Source of the DNA: Candidatus Villigracilaceae bacterium
GTDB lineage: Bacteria; Chloroflexota; Anaerolineae; Anaerolineales; Villigracilaceae
DNA length: 64,000 nucleotides
Assembly (NCBI GenBank): GCA_026645935.1
Contig: JAPKMP010000004.1
Span: forward strand, 108,047 to 172,046
Direction of reading: 5' to 3'
Shown: positions 36,156-45,158 of the stretch, piece after piece
Position numbering within the stretch: the first letter of the stretch is position 1
Layout of the letters: each line of letters starts with the position of its first letter
Notes under the pieces: model-generated
Database searches by the model: none
What the model saw: only the letters and a program-made list of their open reading frames with translations
Told to the model about the DNA's origin: nothing
Made by a program: the position numbers and the translations under genes

Positions 36156-36755
36156 ATGTCGAATAATACTCAACTCAAATTCAACGACCCGGCTCCAGAC
36201 CTCACCCTTCTGGATAAGAACGGGAAGCCAATACGGCTCTCTTCCCTTTGGAAGAAGAAGGTACTCGTCCTTGCCTTCACACGTCATTTTGGATGTCCGC
36301 AATGCAAGGAGATGATCGACCAATTGATAGACGCGCATCAGACCCTGACCGAGCGCGGACTCCAGCTTGCAATCGTTTCTCACGCCTCTGCCGAATCGGC
36401 CAAAGCCTTCTGCGACCAGCGCGCGCCGGATGCGATCTGCCTTGCCGACGTGGACCGTTCCGCCTATCTCGCTTATGGCTTGTATCGCGGCACCTTCTGG
36501 CAGACTCTTCTCTCGCCCCGCATCTGGCTTTCGAACCGCAGGCTTGCCCGTGAAAAAGGGTTCAAACCCGATCTCCCATACCCGGGCCAGGATGCGTATC
36601 AAATGTCCGGCACCTTCGTCATCGGCATGGATGGACGCATCCGCCTGCCTTATTACTACGAAGACATCGCCGATCATCCGCCTGTGGATTTGCTTCTGCA
36701 CGGCATCATGGGCGTGGATTGGAAGAACCCTTTCGACACGAAGTCGTTGGTCTAG
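36156..36755 (+). CDS. Peroxiredoxin-like (AhpC/TSA, Prx-like2) protein
   Basis: A 199-residue thioredoxin-fold protein. It has NDPAPDLTLLDKNGKPIRLS, then FTRHFGCPQC, where the CPQC pair marks Prx-like2 proteins, and MSGTFVIGMDGRIRLPYYY near the end. It probably reduces peroxides or acts as a thiol oxidoreductase in the cytoplasm. No Shine-Dalgarno is present and the -10 box touches the start, so it is likely leaderless. The ABC exporter genes begin 11 bp downstream. Confidence 0.8.
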   Translation: MSNNTQLKFNDPAPDLTLLDKNGKPIRLSSLWKKKVLVLAFTRHFGCPQCKEMIDQLIDAHQTLTERGLQLAIVSHASAESAKAFCDQRAPDAICLADVDRSAYLAYGLYRGTFWQTLLSPRIWLSNRRLAREKGFKPDLPYPGQDAYQMSGTFVIGMDGRIRLPYYYEDIADHPPVDLLLHGIMGVDWKNPFDTKSLV

Positions 36756-36766
36756 GAAGAAATGAT

Positions 36767-37927
36767 ATGAATAGTGTTTTTATTGCCGCCTATCTTGCCC
36801 TCAAGGAAGTGATTCGCAACCGCGGAAGGTTCCTGATGGTGGCCCTGGTCATTGCGCTGATCACCGTGTTGGTCCTCTTCATCGCCGCGCTGGGGGAGGG
36901 GTTGTCGGATGCAAACCGGCAGTATGTCGCCAATCTCGACGCGCAGTTGATCGTCTTTCTTGAAAAATCCGATTACAGCATCACCGCCAGCCGCCTCGAG
37001 ACGAACACCATCAAAGCTGTGAGGCGTGTGGAAGGGGTGGCGGATGCCGGTCCCATTTACACGTCCAATTCCGAAATTGTCTCACTTCCTGAGCCGTTGA
37101 AGATCTCAATGTTGGGCGTGGAAGCGGAACGACCCGGCATGCCGCCTCTGCTGGGCGGACGTTATTTCCGCGGAGGTGAGGCGCGCGAAGCCGTCATGGA
37201 TATGAGCGTGGCACAGCGCACCAACCTGCAGATCGGCGATGTGATCGAGATTCGCTCCACGCAGGGTACCGAAGATGAGTTCTTCACATTGACCATCGTG
37301 GGACTTGTGGATAAACAGGCGTACTTTTTCCAACCAACCATTTTTGTCCCCCCGTCCACGTGGGAACTGATCCGTCCGCAACCTGAAGCAGACCTGAGCA
37401 GTGACACGCCTTATCCGAATATCGTTGCCGTCAAGTTGCAGGATCCATCCCAGATCGAAGAAATGAAAATGCGCTTGCAGGAACGGGTTCCCAATATCGA
37501 AGTTGCCGATATTGAAACCACCATCAATAACATTCCCGGTTATTCGGCGCAGCAAGGGACAGTCCAAACCCAGGGCGCCTTTACACTGCTGATCGGTATT
37601 TTGGTCATTGGGGGGTTTTTCCAGATCCAGGTACTTCAAAAAGTGCCGCAGATCGGCGTCTTGAAAGCCATTGGGTCCTCGAATTTTGTGGTCGGACTCT
37701 CCGCCGTGATCCAGATCATATTTGTGACCGCCATGGGAGTTGGGATCGGTGCCACGTTGAACTATCTTTTTTCGCTGGGTTTGCCTCCCACCATTCCGCT
37801 GGCGTTCAATGGCACGCGTTCCCTGATTGCCATCGCATTGCTTCTTTTCATCGGTCCATTGGGAGGGCTGGTGTCCATCATCTATGCAGTTCGTATCGAG
37901 CCGCTCAAGGCTCTAAGGTTAGGTTAG
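36767..37927 (+). CDS. FtsX-type ABC permease (DevC/MacB-like)
   Basis: A 386-residue permease. The first membrane helix lies at about residues 18-42, then a large extracytoplasmic MacB-like domain (VEGVADAGPIYTSNSEI, LQIGDVIEIRS), then three helices in the last 130 residues. GVLKAIGSSNFVV is the coupling-helix region. The start at 36767 gives MNSVFIAAYLALKE, with GGAAGA upstream. It works with the ATPase 3 bp downstream as an exporter or lipoprotein-type mechanotransducer; no membrane-fusion protein gene is adjacent. Confidence 0.85.
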   Translation: MNSVFIAAYLALKEVIRNRGRFLMVALVIALITVLVLFIAALGEGLSDANRQYVANLDAQLIVFLEKSDYSITASRLETNTIKAVRRVEGVADAGPIYTSNSEIVSLPEPLKISMLGVEAERPGMPPLLGGRYFRGGEAREAVMDMSVAQRTNLQIGDVIEIRSTQGTEDEFFTLTIVGLVDKQAYFFQPTIFVPPSTWELIRPQPEADLSSDTPYPNIVAVKLQDPSQIEEMKMRLQERVPNIEVADIETTINNIPGYSAQQGTVQTQGAFTLLIGILVIGGFFQIQVLQKVPQIGVLKAIGSSNFVVGLSAVIQIIFVTAMGVGIGATLNYLFSLGLPPTIPLAFNGTRSLIAIALLLFIGPLGGLVSIIYAVRIEPLKALRLG

Positions 37928-37930
37928 AAA

Positions 37931-38659
37931 ATGTCTGATGTTGCATTGGAAGTCCGCGACCTGGTCAAGACGTTCACCCTGGACGGCGCAGCCATCAACG
38001 CGGTGAATCAGGTATCGTTTCAAGTGAAATTCGGTGAGTTTGTGGCGTTGGTCGGACCCAGCGGTTCCGGCAAGACAACCCTGCTTTCCATCCTTGCCGC
38101 GCTTTTGACTCCCACCAGCGGACAGGTCGTTATCGATGGGCAAAATCTTGCTCTAATGAGCGAGAAAGAGCGCGTGAAGCTGCGCCGCGAAAGGATCGGT
38201 TTTACGTTTCAAGCGAATAACCTGATCCCTTATCTATCCGCCCGGGAGAACGTGGAATTCATGCTGCGCCTGAACGGAAAAATCGAGCATGGCAGCCGCA
38301 TCCGTTCAGATGAACTGCTCGCCCGGCTCGGCCTGGCTGAACGGTTGCATAATCTCCCTGCTCAAATGTCCGGCGGTCAACAGCAGAGAGTGGCAATCGC
38401 CCGGGCTTTGATCCACAACCCGGCGCTGGTCCTGGCGGATGAACCCACCGCCTCCCTCGATACTGAACGCGCATTTCAAGTGGTGGAGACTTTTGCCAAT
38501 CTGATCCATGAAAATGGGCGGGCGGGAATTATCGTCACGCATGATTTGCGCATGTGCCAATTCGTCGACCGCGTCTTGCAAATGCAGGATGGCAATCTTG
38601 TGCGGGTGTACGAAACGAAAAAGGAAATCCGTGAACTTGTTAGCGCAGCTGTTCACTGA
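37931..38659 (+). CDS. ABC transporter ATP-binding protein (LolD/DevA-like)
   Basis: A 242-residue ATPase with Walker A GPSGSGKTT, Q-loop FQANNLIPYLS, signature [15 protein letters not shown], Walker B LVLADEPTASLDT and switch VTHDLRM. It pairs with the FtsX-type permease immediately upstream. The family drives export of lipids, lipoproteins or peptides. A bidirectional terminator follows. Confidence 0.9.
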   Translation: MSDVALEVRDLVKTFTLDGAAINAVNQVSFQVKFGEFVALVGPSGSGKTTLLSILAALLTPTSGQVVIDGQNLALMSEKERVKLRRERIGFTFQANNLIPYLSARENVEFMLRLNGKIEHGSRIRSDELLARLGLAERLHNLPAQMSGGQQQRVAIARALIHNPALVLADEPTASLDTERAFQVVETFANLIHENGRAGIIVTHDLRMCQFVDRVLQMQDGNLVRVYETKKEIRELVSAAVH

Positions 38660-38680
38660 TAAAAAAATTTCAGATAATTC

Positions 38681-38713
38681 AAAAAGGCATCCGGAGAAAT
38701 CGGATGCCTTTTT
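38681..38713. terminator. Bidirectional terminator between ABC exporter and glnA
   Basis: AAAAAGGCATCCG (38681-38693) pairs with CGGATGCCTTTTT (38701-38713), giving T runs on both strands between the two convergent genes. Confidence 0.88.
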
Positions 38714-38743
38714 GATTGCCGGTTAAAAACCGGTGATACCTGA

Positions 38744-40087
38744 CTACGCCGTTTCGAGATATCGTTCGATCTCGTAATCCGTAACGCGTAAACGGAACTC
38801 GTCCCACTCTTCCCACTTCGCGCGCAGGTAGGCTTCGGTGAGGTAATTGCCGAGGGAGTTCTTGATCACATCGTCCTTCGACAGTTCGGTCAGGGATTCA
38901 GCCAGGGAGCCGGGCAGTTCGGTCACACCCAGCTTGGCGCGTTCCTCCTTGTCAAGGTGGTACAGGTTGATGTTGTTCAACGGCTTGGACGGCTTCGCAC
39001 CCTTATCGATGCCGTCAAGCGCGGCGGCAAGCATGGAAGCAAATGCCAGATACGGATTGCAGGACGGATCGGGGAAGCGCAGTTCGGCGCGGACGGATTT
39101 TTCGCGCCCTTCCGTATAGCGCGGAATGCGGATCAGCGCGGAGCGGTTCTGCTGCGCCCAGCCGATGTAAACGGGAGCCTCATAACCGGGGACCAAGCGC
39201 TTGTAAGAGTTCACGGTCGGCGCAACCACACCGGCGAGTGCGCGGGCATGTTCGAGCTGACCGGCGATGAAGGCGTATGCCAGCGGGGAGAGGTGGGCTT
39301 CGTCCTTGGCGTCGAAGAACAGGTTCTTTCCGCTCTTGATATCGAAGAGACTCTGGTGACAGTGCATGCCGGAGCCATTGATGCCGAAGACAGGCTTGGG
39401 CATGAATGAGGCGGTGAGTCCGTGCTGGGCGGCGATGGCTTTGACGGTGTATTTTAAGGTCAGGACGTTATCGGCGGTCTTCAGCGCATCCGCAAAGCGG
39501 AAATCGATCTCGTGCTGGCCGAGCGCCACTTCATGGTGCCCAACTTCCACATCGAGCCCCATCGCATCGAGTGCATCCATCAACGCCGTGCGTACGACAA
39601 CCGCTTCATCGAAAGAGGAGAAATCGAAATAACCGCCGGTATCGTGGGGGACAGGGTGAACGCCATTGCTGCCGTTCGGTCCTTTGAAGAGAAAGAACTC
39701 CGGCTCGGGACCGATGTTGAACTTCCAGCCCCGCTCGTCGATCTTTTTGAGGATGCGCTTTAGTGCCCCGCGCGGATCGCCTTCGAAGGGTTCACCGGCT
39801 GGGGTGAAAATATCGCAGAACACGCGCGCCCGGCGGGACTCCGCCGAAGACCACGGCAGCACCGCGTAAGTATCGGGATCGATCTTGAGGCGCATATCGC
39901 TTTCCTGAATGCGCGCAAACCCTTCCACCGACGAACCGTCGAACCATGCGCCGTCATTCAGCACATCCTCGAGGTGACGAATGGGCATATCCACGCTCTT
40001 GACCGCGCCGAGCACATCCGTGAACTGGAGCGAAAGGAACTTGACATTATCTTCCTTTACTTTTTTGATTAGATCTTTTCCGTCCAT
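38744..40087 (-). CDS. glnA: Glutamine synthetase type I
   Basis: A 447-residue cytoplasmic enzyme that forms glutamine from glutamate, ammonia and ATP. Motifs include NIGPEPEFFLFK, the ATP-binding NGSGMHCHQSLF, and RIPRYTEGREKSVRAELRFP with the binding arginines. Length and the C-terminal NLYHLDKEER fit the alpha subtype, which lacks the adenylylation tyrosine motif of enterobacterial GS, so control is probably by feedback or binding partners. AAAGGAG lies before the ATG. The gene is monocistronic and ends at a bidirectional terminator. Confidence 0.95.
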   Translation of the reverse strand: MDGKDLIKKVKEDNVKFLSLQFTDVLGAVKSVDMPIRHLEDVLNDGAWFDGSSVEGFARIQESDMRLKIDPDTYAVLPWSSAESRRARVFCDIFTPAGEPFEGDPRGALKRILKKIDERGWKFNIGPEPEFFLFKGPNGSNGVHPVPHDTGGYFDFSSFDEAVVVRTALMDALDAMGLDVEVGHHEVALGQHEIDFRFADALKTADNVLTLKYTVKAIAAQHGLTASFMPKPVFGINGSGMHCHQSLFDIKSGKNLFFDAKDEAHLSPLAYAFIAGQLEHARALAGVVAPTVNSYKRLVPGYEAPVYIGWAQQNRSALIRIPRYTEGREKSVRAELRFPDPSCNPYLAFASMLAAALDGIDKGAKPSKPLNNINLYHLDKEERAKLGVTELPGSLAESLTELSKDDVIKNSLGNYLTEAYLRAKWEEWDEFRLRVTDYEIERYLETA

Positions 40088-40152
40088 TTTTTATCTCCTT
40101 TTTGATTTGAAATTTTCATTATGCCTTCTATTACCGATGGATTCCAAACTGG

Positions 40153-41082
40153 TCACTTTCCACTTGAGAAAACCTCCTCCGCCTCTTTCTGGACCCGAGG
40201 CCTGCCCCTGCTGTTGATGAATATGACTGCGCCGATGATGATCGCGGTCGCCAGCCAGATGCGCGGCTCCAGCGCTTCGTTTCCAAATAGATATCCAAGG
40301 ATCACGGCCACGATCGGGTTGACATATGCATACGTGGCGACGAGTGAGATCGGCGCGTTTTGCAGCAGCCAGATGTACGACCCGAACCCGATGATCGACC
40401 CGATGGTGATGAGATAAACCAGCCCGATCAACGACCGCGTCGACGTCTCAGCCGGGTTCCATCCGTTCAATTCGCCCGTCAACAACGAGACGACGATCAA
40501 GCCGATACTGCCCATGAGCATTTCCGCGCCTGTCGTCATAAATGACGATTTCGGCAAATCCGCTGACTTGCTGTAAATCGAGCCGATCGCCCACAAAATA
40601 CATGCGGTAAGCAGGGCGATCACGCCGAAGGGATCCAGTTTCATCCCGCCGCCCGAGAATTCGGCGGGTCCAACCAGAATAAATATGCCAAGAAAACCGA
40701 TCGCCAGGCCGGTGATCGCCTGCCACGTGGGTTTGAATCCGCCCGGGCGCATCGCCTCGAGGATAACCAGCCAGAGAGGAACAGTGGCAATGGTCAAGGC
40801 AGCAATGCCGGATGGGATGAATTGTTCCGCCCAGGAGACAAGCCCATTTCCGCCCAACAACAACAGGTTGCCGATGATGAATGTGGAGCCCCACTGCCTG
40901 CGGGTGGGCATTTCCTGCCCGGCGGCTTTCTGCCAAAGCAGGATGATCACGCCCGAAATGAGGAATCGTATCGCCGCATGAAAGAACGGAGGGATGGTCT
41001 CGATGGCGACTTTGATTCCGAAATACGTCGAACCCCAAACGATATAAAGTGTGATTAACGCGAGCCAGATTTTTGATTTCAT
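40153..41082 (-). CDS. EamA/DMT-family transporter
   Basis: A 309-residue protein with ten predicted membrane helices in two EamA repeats. IVWGSTYFGIKVAIETIPPF opens the first, and PISLVATYAYVNPIVAVILG marks the second repeat, both typical of drug/metabolite exporters. The substrate is not predictable. AAAGGA precedes the ATG. It lies downstream of the Ada-like gene on the same strand, with a perfect hairpin in between. Confidence 0.88.
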   Translation of the reverse strand: MKSKIWLALITLYIVWGSTYFGIKVAIETIPPFFHAAIRFLISGVIILLWQKAAGQEMPTRRQWGSTFIIGNLLLLGGNGLVSWAEQFIPSGIAALTIATVPLWLVILEAMRPGGFKPTWQAITGLAIGFLGIFILVGPAEFSGGGMKLDPFGVIALLTACILWAIGSIYSKSADLPKSSFMTTGAEMLMGSIGLIVVSLLTGELNGWNPAETSTRSLIGLVYLITIGSIIGFGSYIWLLQNAPISLVATYAYVNPIVAVILGYLFGNEALEPRIWLATAIIIGAVIFINSRGRPRVQKEAEEVFSSGK

Positions 41083-41106
41083 TCTTTTCCTTTGGCTTTC
41101 TTCTCA

Positions 41107-41137
41107 GACCTGACAGGTCTAAAAGGCCTGTCAGGTC
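41107..41137. terminator. Perfect 11-bp hairpin between the Ada-like and DMT genes
   Basis: GACCTGACAGG (41107-41117) pairs perfectly with CCTGTCAGGTC (41127-41137). No U tract follows on the minus strand, so it may be a repeat element or a weak terminator. Confidence 0.45.
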
Positions 41138-41144
41138 ATTTGAT

Positions 41145-41987
41145 TCATTCCATCACCGCAAGTTCCCTTGCAAGGATCGCTTTCTTCCTTGCGGAACCAT
41201 ACAAGTAATTTCCGATCTCGCCGCTTTTGCGGATCACCCGATGGCACGGGATGAGATAAGCGATCGGATTGTCTCCCACCGCGCTTCCCACTGCGCGGAC
41301 AGCGCGCGGGTTGCCGATATGAGTAGCGATCTGCTCATACGTGGTCAGCGCGCCGGGTGGGACGCTGAGAAGCGCCTCCCAGACCTTGATCTGGAAATTC
41401 GTCCCGCGAAGGTGGAGCTTGAGAGGAGCATCAGGCTTCCCGTCCAGGAAGATGCGGTTGACGAGCGGAACGGTACTGGCGTAATCCTCGGTCATGCTTG
41501 CGTGCTTCCAATGGCTCACCAGATTGTCGACCGCCCTGCCTTCGCTTCCATCGATAAACCCGAGGTGGCAGATTCCGCGCTCGGTTGTGGCGATCAGGCA
41601 TTTCCCGAACGGCGTAACGTGGATCCCATACCGGATGGTGACACCTTCTCCGCGCGACTTGTACTCGCCAGGGGTCACGGCTTCGGTGTTGACGAAAAGG
41701 TCATGGAGCCGACCCAAGCTCGATAGCCCGACCTGATGCGTGGTATCCAGCAGATTCTCCGACCGGTCGAGGATTTCCTTTGCCTGTTCCTTTGTCAGGA
41801 ATTGCATGAAGCGTTTGGGGCTGATCCCCGCCCAGCGGGTGAACAGGCGTTGAAAGTGATACTCGCTCAGCCCCACAGCCGAGGCGATCTCCGCCAGTTC
41901 GGGCTGATTCTGCACATTGGCTTCGATGTACTCAATGGCTTGTTCGATCAGCCGATAGTGTTGTAAAGGTTCGAGTTCTTTTTCCAT
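41145..41987 (-). CDS. Ada-like: AraC domain fused to O6-methylguanine-DNA methyltransferase
   Basis: A 280-residue protein. Residues 1-100 are an AraC-type helix-turn-helix (ELAEIASAVGLSEYHFQRLF, FTRWAGISPKRFMQFL), and the C-terminal half is a methyltransferase with active site IPCHRVIRKSGEIGNY. It removes alkyl groups from guanine O6 and may activate repair genes. The Ada N-terminal zinc domain with the phosphotriester cysteine is absent. The start has AAAAGGAG 6 bp upstream; a longer frame to 42062 has no ribosome site. Confidence 0.9.
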   Translation of the reverse strand: MEKELEPLQHYRLIEQAIEYIEANVQNQPELAEIASAVGLSEYHFQRLFTRWAGISPKRFMQFLTKEQAKEILDRSENLLDTTHQVGLSSLGRLHDLFVNTEAVTPGEYKSRGEGVTIRYGIHVTPFGKCLIATTERGICHLGFIDGSEGRAVDNLVSHWKHASMTEDYASTVPLVNRIFLDGKPDAPLKLHLRGTNFQIKVWEALLSVPPGALTTYEQIATHIGNPRAVRAVGSAVGDNPIAYLIPCHRVIRKSGEIGNYLYGSARKKAILARELAVME

Positions 41988-42583
41988 ATCAATCTCCTTT
42001 TCTTGCACGAGATTGTATTTGGCGTTCCCGATGCCTGCGACCCGATTCTTGCTCATTTTCACTCTCTCTTGCTCCCGCTTGGGAGAGGGAAGGGTGAGGG
42101 CAAAATAAAACAGACACGCCTGGGCATGTCTGTTTTATCCGCTTCGGTATTTAAAACAAATGCCCTTCCAAACAAACAGGCAAAACTGCCCGCTCACTAC
42201 GCTCACTTGTCCCGCCTGTTGCCATGCGGTTTTCGTGGATACGCTTTCTTTGGAAGGGAGAAGGAAGCCGGTGAACCGGCTTCAGAGGCATCCGCTGATC
42301 TATCCGATTTTCTCGCTCTTTCTCCCCTCGGGAGAGGGGTGAGAGCGATTAGCGTCCCGTTCGCACGGGAGAACCTCCACCTCGTGATCCCGTTGTTGGT
42401 TGATTAACCCGAAGGGCGTATCGAAACCAAAAGCGGGACCCAGCCGCTAAATCTCCGTTTATTCGATTGTGATCCCAACCAGACAATGGCGGCGATTTTA
42501 CACGCAGGCAGGGAGTTCGTCAAGTGGCGAATCGGTGTATGGTTCTCGATTGGCGGGTCTTGCGGCGATTCATTGATCTTGAT
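41988..42583. other. Intergenic stretch with repeat fragments, no convincing gene
   Basis: About 600 bp without a supported gene. It holds a stem ATAAAACAGACA / TGTCTGTTTTAT (42105-42138) and two fragments of the CCCTCTCCC-type repeat (GGGAGAGGGAAGGGTGAGGG at 42081-42100, CCCCTCGGGAGAGGGGTGAG at 42327-42345). An inverted pair CCCTTCCAAA / TTTGGAAGGG lies around 42160-42260. Short open frames here show no ribosome site. Confidence 0.5.
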
Positions 42584-42620
42584 AAAAAAGACCCGACAGG
42601 TACTGAACCTGTCGGGTCTT
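42584..42620 (-). terminator. Strong minus-strand terminator of the ncRNA
   Basis: On the minus strand GACCCGACAGG pairs with CCTGTCGGGTC (42590-42600 with 42608-42618), followed by six U (42589-42584). The plus strand has no U tract, which fixes the direction. Confidence 0.85.
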
Positions 42621-42805
42621 CGATACTCGGTACCCCGCACATGCCGTGTATTGCCGGGTTTTGAACCTGCTTGCGCAGGTGGGTCCTGACCGGGAAACGC
42701 CGCCTTGGCTCAGGCCTATCGCGTTATTTCCGTTGAGATAAGGACCCTTTTATGAGGTGTTGGCTCAAAACGTAAGTGCAATATCACGCACATCGCAGGG
42801 CATGG
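42621..42805 (-). ncRNA. ssrS: Structured small RNA, candidate 6S RNA
   Basis: The minus strand, about 185 nt, has nested complementary segments. A long interrupted closing stem joins CCATGCCCTGCG...GTGATATTG to CAATACACGGC...GGGGTACC. Inside it GTTTTGAGCC pairs with GGTTCAAAAC. GGGTCC pairs with GGACCC around the apical part. A small hairpin CCTGC-GCAA-GCAGG sits on the 3' side. Closing stem, bubble with a 3' hairpin, apical stem and this length match 6S RNA architecture. A -10-like TATAAG (42813-42808) precedes it and a strong terminator follows. The class assignment is not certain; that it is an RNA gene is more secure. Confidence 0.55.
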
Positions 42806-42954
42806 TTCTTATACCATAATCCAAAGCACAAGGAAAGAAATTGACGGATTAATCCTTCTCATGAAACAATTGCCTTGAGAGGAATTCTATGCTATAGAAA
42901 GAAGGATGTCCCCGCCTCTATATTCGACGGGGAGATTTGAATCCCGTTTTCCGC

Positions 42955-44298
42955 TTACGGATACACCCTTTTGATCGTCCTTGGGAAGGGAATCGCCTCG
43001 CGGATGTGCTCGATGCCGCACAGCCAGGCGACGACCCTTTCCACGCCCATGCCGAATCCCGAGTGGGGAACCGAGCCGTATTTCCTTAATTCCAAATACC
43101 ACTTGAACGCTTCCTCGGGCAGACCCTCCTTTTTGATTCTCGCCAACAACGCGTCATGGTCAGACATACGCTCCGAGCCGCCGCAAACCTCGCCGTAACC
43201 TTCCGGCGCAAGAAGATCCACCGATTTGCAGATTTCAGGACGGCCCGGCCACGGCTCCATGTAAAAGGCTTTGACCGCGCTGGGATAACCATAGACGAAG
43301 AGCGGTTTTTCATTCAATTTGGTCAGCTCCACTTCGTGGGGCGCGCCGAAGTCCATGCCCCATTCGAATTTGAGCAATTCCTTCTTATCGGGGTCGGTCT
43401 CTTTTTCGTAGAGTTCGATCAGAAACTTTGCAGCATCATCGTAGGACATGCGCGGGAACGGCGCGGAGATATTCTCCAATTTTGTCACATCTCTGCCTAG
43501 CGATTTTAACTCGGCGGCGCAATCCCTCAACACAGACTGGACGATGTAGGAGATCATCCCTTCTTCCACTTCCATCAAACCGTCCAGGTCACAGAAGGCG
43601 ATCTCGGGTTCGAGCATCCAGAACTCGGTCAGGTGGCGGCGGGTCTTCGATTTCTCCGCGCGGAAGGTGGGACCGAAGCAATAGACCTTTCCAAAAGCAA
43701 AGATATTGGCTTCGTTGTAGAGTTGCCCCGTTTGCGCAAGAAAAGCCGATCCTTCATCGAAATATTCGGTTTCAAAAAGAGTCGTCGTCCCTTCGGCGGC
43801 GGCGGGGGTCAGGATGGGGGTGTCAAGGTTGAAGAAACCCTGACCATCCAAATACTCACGGACAGCCGACATGACCCGCACACGCACGCGCAAGATAGCC
43901 CATTGACTTTGCATCCGAATCCACAGGTGACGATGGTCGAGCGCGAAATCCACGCCGTGGTCTTTGAGCGCCATCGGGTAGTCGATATCTGCGGCTTGGA
44001 CGACCTGCAAGTCCTTGATGCCAACCTCGAACCCGCCGGGGATGCCGGGCGCGCGCTTATCCTCGCGCACGGCGCCAGTGATGACCACCGACGATTCCTG
44101 CGGCAAGTGGGTTATCAGGTCGAAGGTTTCAGGTTGAAGGTCTCCTTTGAAGGCAACACATTGGATGAAGCCCGAGCCGTCGCGCACGAGCAAAAAGACC
44201 AGCTTGCCCTTATCCGTGCGGTTATAGACCCAGCCTTTTAAGATGACATCCTGCCCGACGTGGTTTGATATTTTTGAAACGCTGACGTGTTCGGTCAT
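42955..44298 (-). CDS. asnS: Asparaginyl-tRNA synthetase
   Basis: A 447-residue class IIb synthetase. The N-terminal OB fold ([20 protein letters not shown]) binds the anticodon. The catalytic core has motif 2 [21 protein letters not shown] (cited as [14 protein letters not shown]) and motif 3 [15 protein letters not shown], ending [10 protein letters not shown], as AsnRS does. It charges tRNA-Asn directly, in parallel with the AspRS plus GatCAB route also encoded here. The start MTEHVSVSK has AAAGGA upstream; the longer frame runs through a gatB remnant. Confidence 0.95.
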   Translation of the reverse strand: MTEHVSVSKISNHVGQDVILKGWVYNRTDKGKLVFLLVRDGSGFIQCVAFKGDLQPETFDLITHLPQESSVVITGAVREDKRAPGIPGGFEVGIKDLQVVQAADIDYPMALKDHGVDFALDHRHLWIRMQSQWAILRVRVRVMSAVREYLDGQGFFNLDTPILTPAAAEGTTTLFETEYFDEGSAFLAQTGQLYNEANIFAFGKVYCFGPTFRAEKSKTRRHLTEFWMLEPEIAFCDLDGLMEVEEGMISYIVQSVLRDCAAELKSLGRDVTKLENISAPFPRMSYDDAAKFLIELYEKETDPDKKELLKFEWGMDFGAPHEVELTKLNEKPLFVYGYPSAVKAFYMEPWPGRPEICKSVDLLAPEGYGEVCGGSERMSDHDALLARIKKEGLPEEAFKWYLELRKYGSVPHSGFGMGVERVVAWLCGIEHIREAIPFPRTIKRVYP

Positions 44299-44326
44299 GA
44301 AAAATCCTTTGTGTAAAATTTTCCCT

Positions 44327-44357
44327 ATTATATTTGAAATGACACAAATTGCGTCAA
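44327..44357 (-). promoter_or_regulatory. Promoter for asnS
   Basis: On the minus strand TTGACG (44357-44352) and a perfect TATAAT (44332-44327) are 19 bp apart, longer than ideal. The -35 element lies at the tail of a gatB remnant. Confidence 0.5.
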
Positions 44358-44421
44358 TTCTTTCGCTCTGCCAACCTTTCATCCCGTTCGGTCTACTTGC
44401 ATTGCCTTTCGTCGCTCTCGC
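44351..44421 (-). pseudogene. Remnant copy A of the gatB 3' end
   Basis: The minus strand encodes [12 protein letters not shown], matching Gat[13 protein letters not shown], and the DNA continues similar to the gatB tail (GGCAGAGCGAAAGAA versus GGCGGGGCGAAAGAA). It is too short to function and lies before asnS. Confidence 0.65.
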
Positions 44422-44445
44422 AACATGACCCATTAAAAATATTGT

Positions 44446-44527
44446 TGCCATCCTGAGCAATAACGCCGCATCTCCGGAGGGAAAGGGTCTCTGGGAGAAT
44501 CGTACAGATGCTTCGCTCAGCATGGCA
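44446..44527. repeat. Degenerate copy of the GTCATCCTGAG repeat
   Basis: TGCCATCCTGAGC at one end and GCTCAGCATGGCA at the other form terminal inverted repeats, a diverged form of the element seen at 63307-63399. Confidence 0.5.
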
Positions 44528-44544
44528 TGAGTTAAATTCTACTT

Positions 44545-44616
44545 CTTCTGTTCTTCCAACTCCTTCACCCTCAACATCTTCGCAATGTTCGAGTCGGCTT
44601 TGCCTTGGTAGCATGA
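44545..44616 (-). pseudogene. Remnant copy B of the gatB 3' end
   Basis: The minus strand reads GKADSNIAKMLRVKELEEQKK then stop (first part GKADSNIAKMLRVKEL), matching the GatB tail [21 protein letters not shown] ([16 protein letters not shown]). One base is missing just before it, which breaks the frame. Confidence 0.65.
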
Positions 44617-44637
44617 CGAGGGCCTAGGAACTCATAA

Positions 44638-45054
44638 TTATTTTCTCAGCTTCTTTGTTACCTTCACCGATTCAACAATGATCTCTTTGAGCACTTTCTT
44701 GTCCACGTCCGCCAGTTTTTTGATGTACAAACAAACTTTTGCCGTGGAATGTTTGCCAAGTTTTTTGAGCAGGCTTTTATATCCTTTAATGTCGGGGTCG
44801 ATATAAAGAGTGAGGTACTGTTTGCGCGGCGAGAAGGCTATCAGGGGCCAGGGCAGTTGGCTTCCATTTGCATAAGTCAGCATATATTCGCCAAAGCCCA
44901 CAATACTAGTGCCCCACATGGCAGGCTCGCTTTTGGCGGCTTGCTCCATCATCTTCACGATCTCAAAGCAGTCGGCGCGGGTCCCTTCGTTGGGGATGCT
45001 CTCCAGAAACGCCTTGACACTTGCATTAGTTTTTTGAGTTTTTGGCTCTGCCAT
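44638..45054 (-). CDS. DUF1801 (YdhG-like) protein
   Basis: A 138-residue protein with the DUF1801 pattern: VKAFLESIPNEGTRADCFEI, MWGTSIVGFGEYMLTYANG and FSPRKQYLTLYI. Its biochemical role is unknown; the fold is CyaY/frataxin-like in some members. It lies between gatB and the gatB remnants, 104 bp downstream of gatB. Confidence 0.85.
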   Translation of the reverse strand: MAEPKTQKTNASVKAFLESIPNEGTRADCFEIVKMMEQAAKSEPAMWGTSIVGFGEYMLTYANGSQLPWPLIAFSPRKQYLTLYIDPDIKGYKSLLKKLGKHSTAKVCLYIKKLADVDKKVLKEIIVESVKVTKKLRK

Positions 45055-45158
45055 CGGGTCAACTCCTTATTCTTAAAGGTGGAGTGATTTTAGCATATCC
45101 GTTCTATTTTTCGCAGGTCAAATTGCCCCTCTTCGAGGACTTCGCAATCCGACGATTG

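Noticed and set aside
42621-42805. SAM-I riboswitch, SRP RNA, RNase P RNA or tmRNA
   Set aside because: Short look-alike strings (CCCGGCAA, GGTCAGGACC) occur, but the diagnostic cores of these RNAs are absent and no metabolic gene lies downstream.
44299-44523. N-terminal extension of asnS by 75 codons
   Set aside because: This stretch includes the asnS promoter and a gatB remnant; AAAGGA stands before the ATG at 44298.
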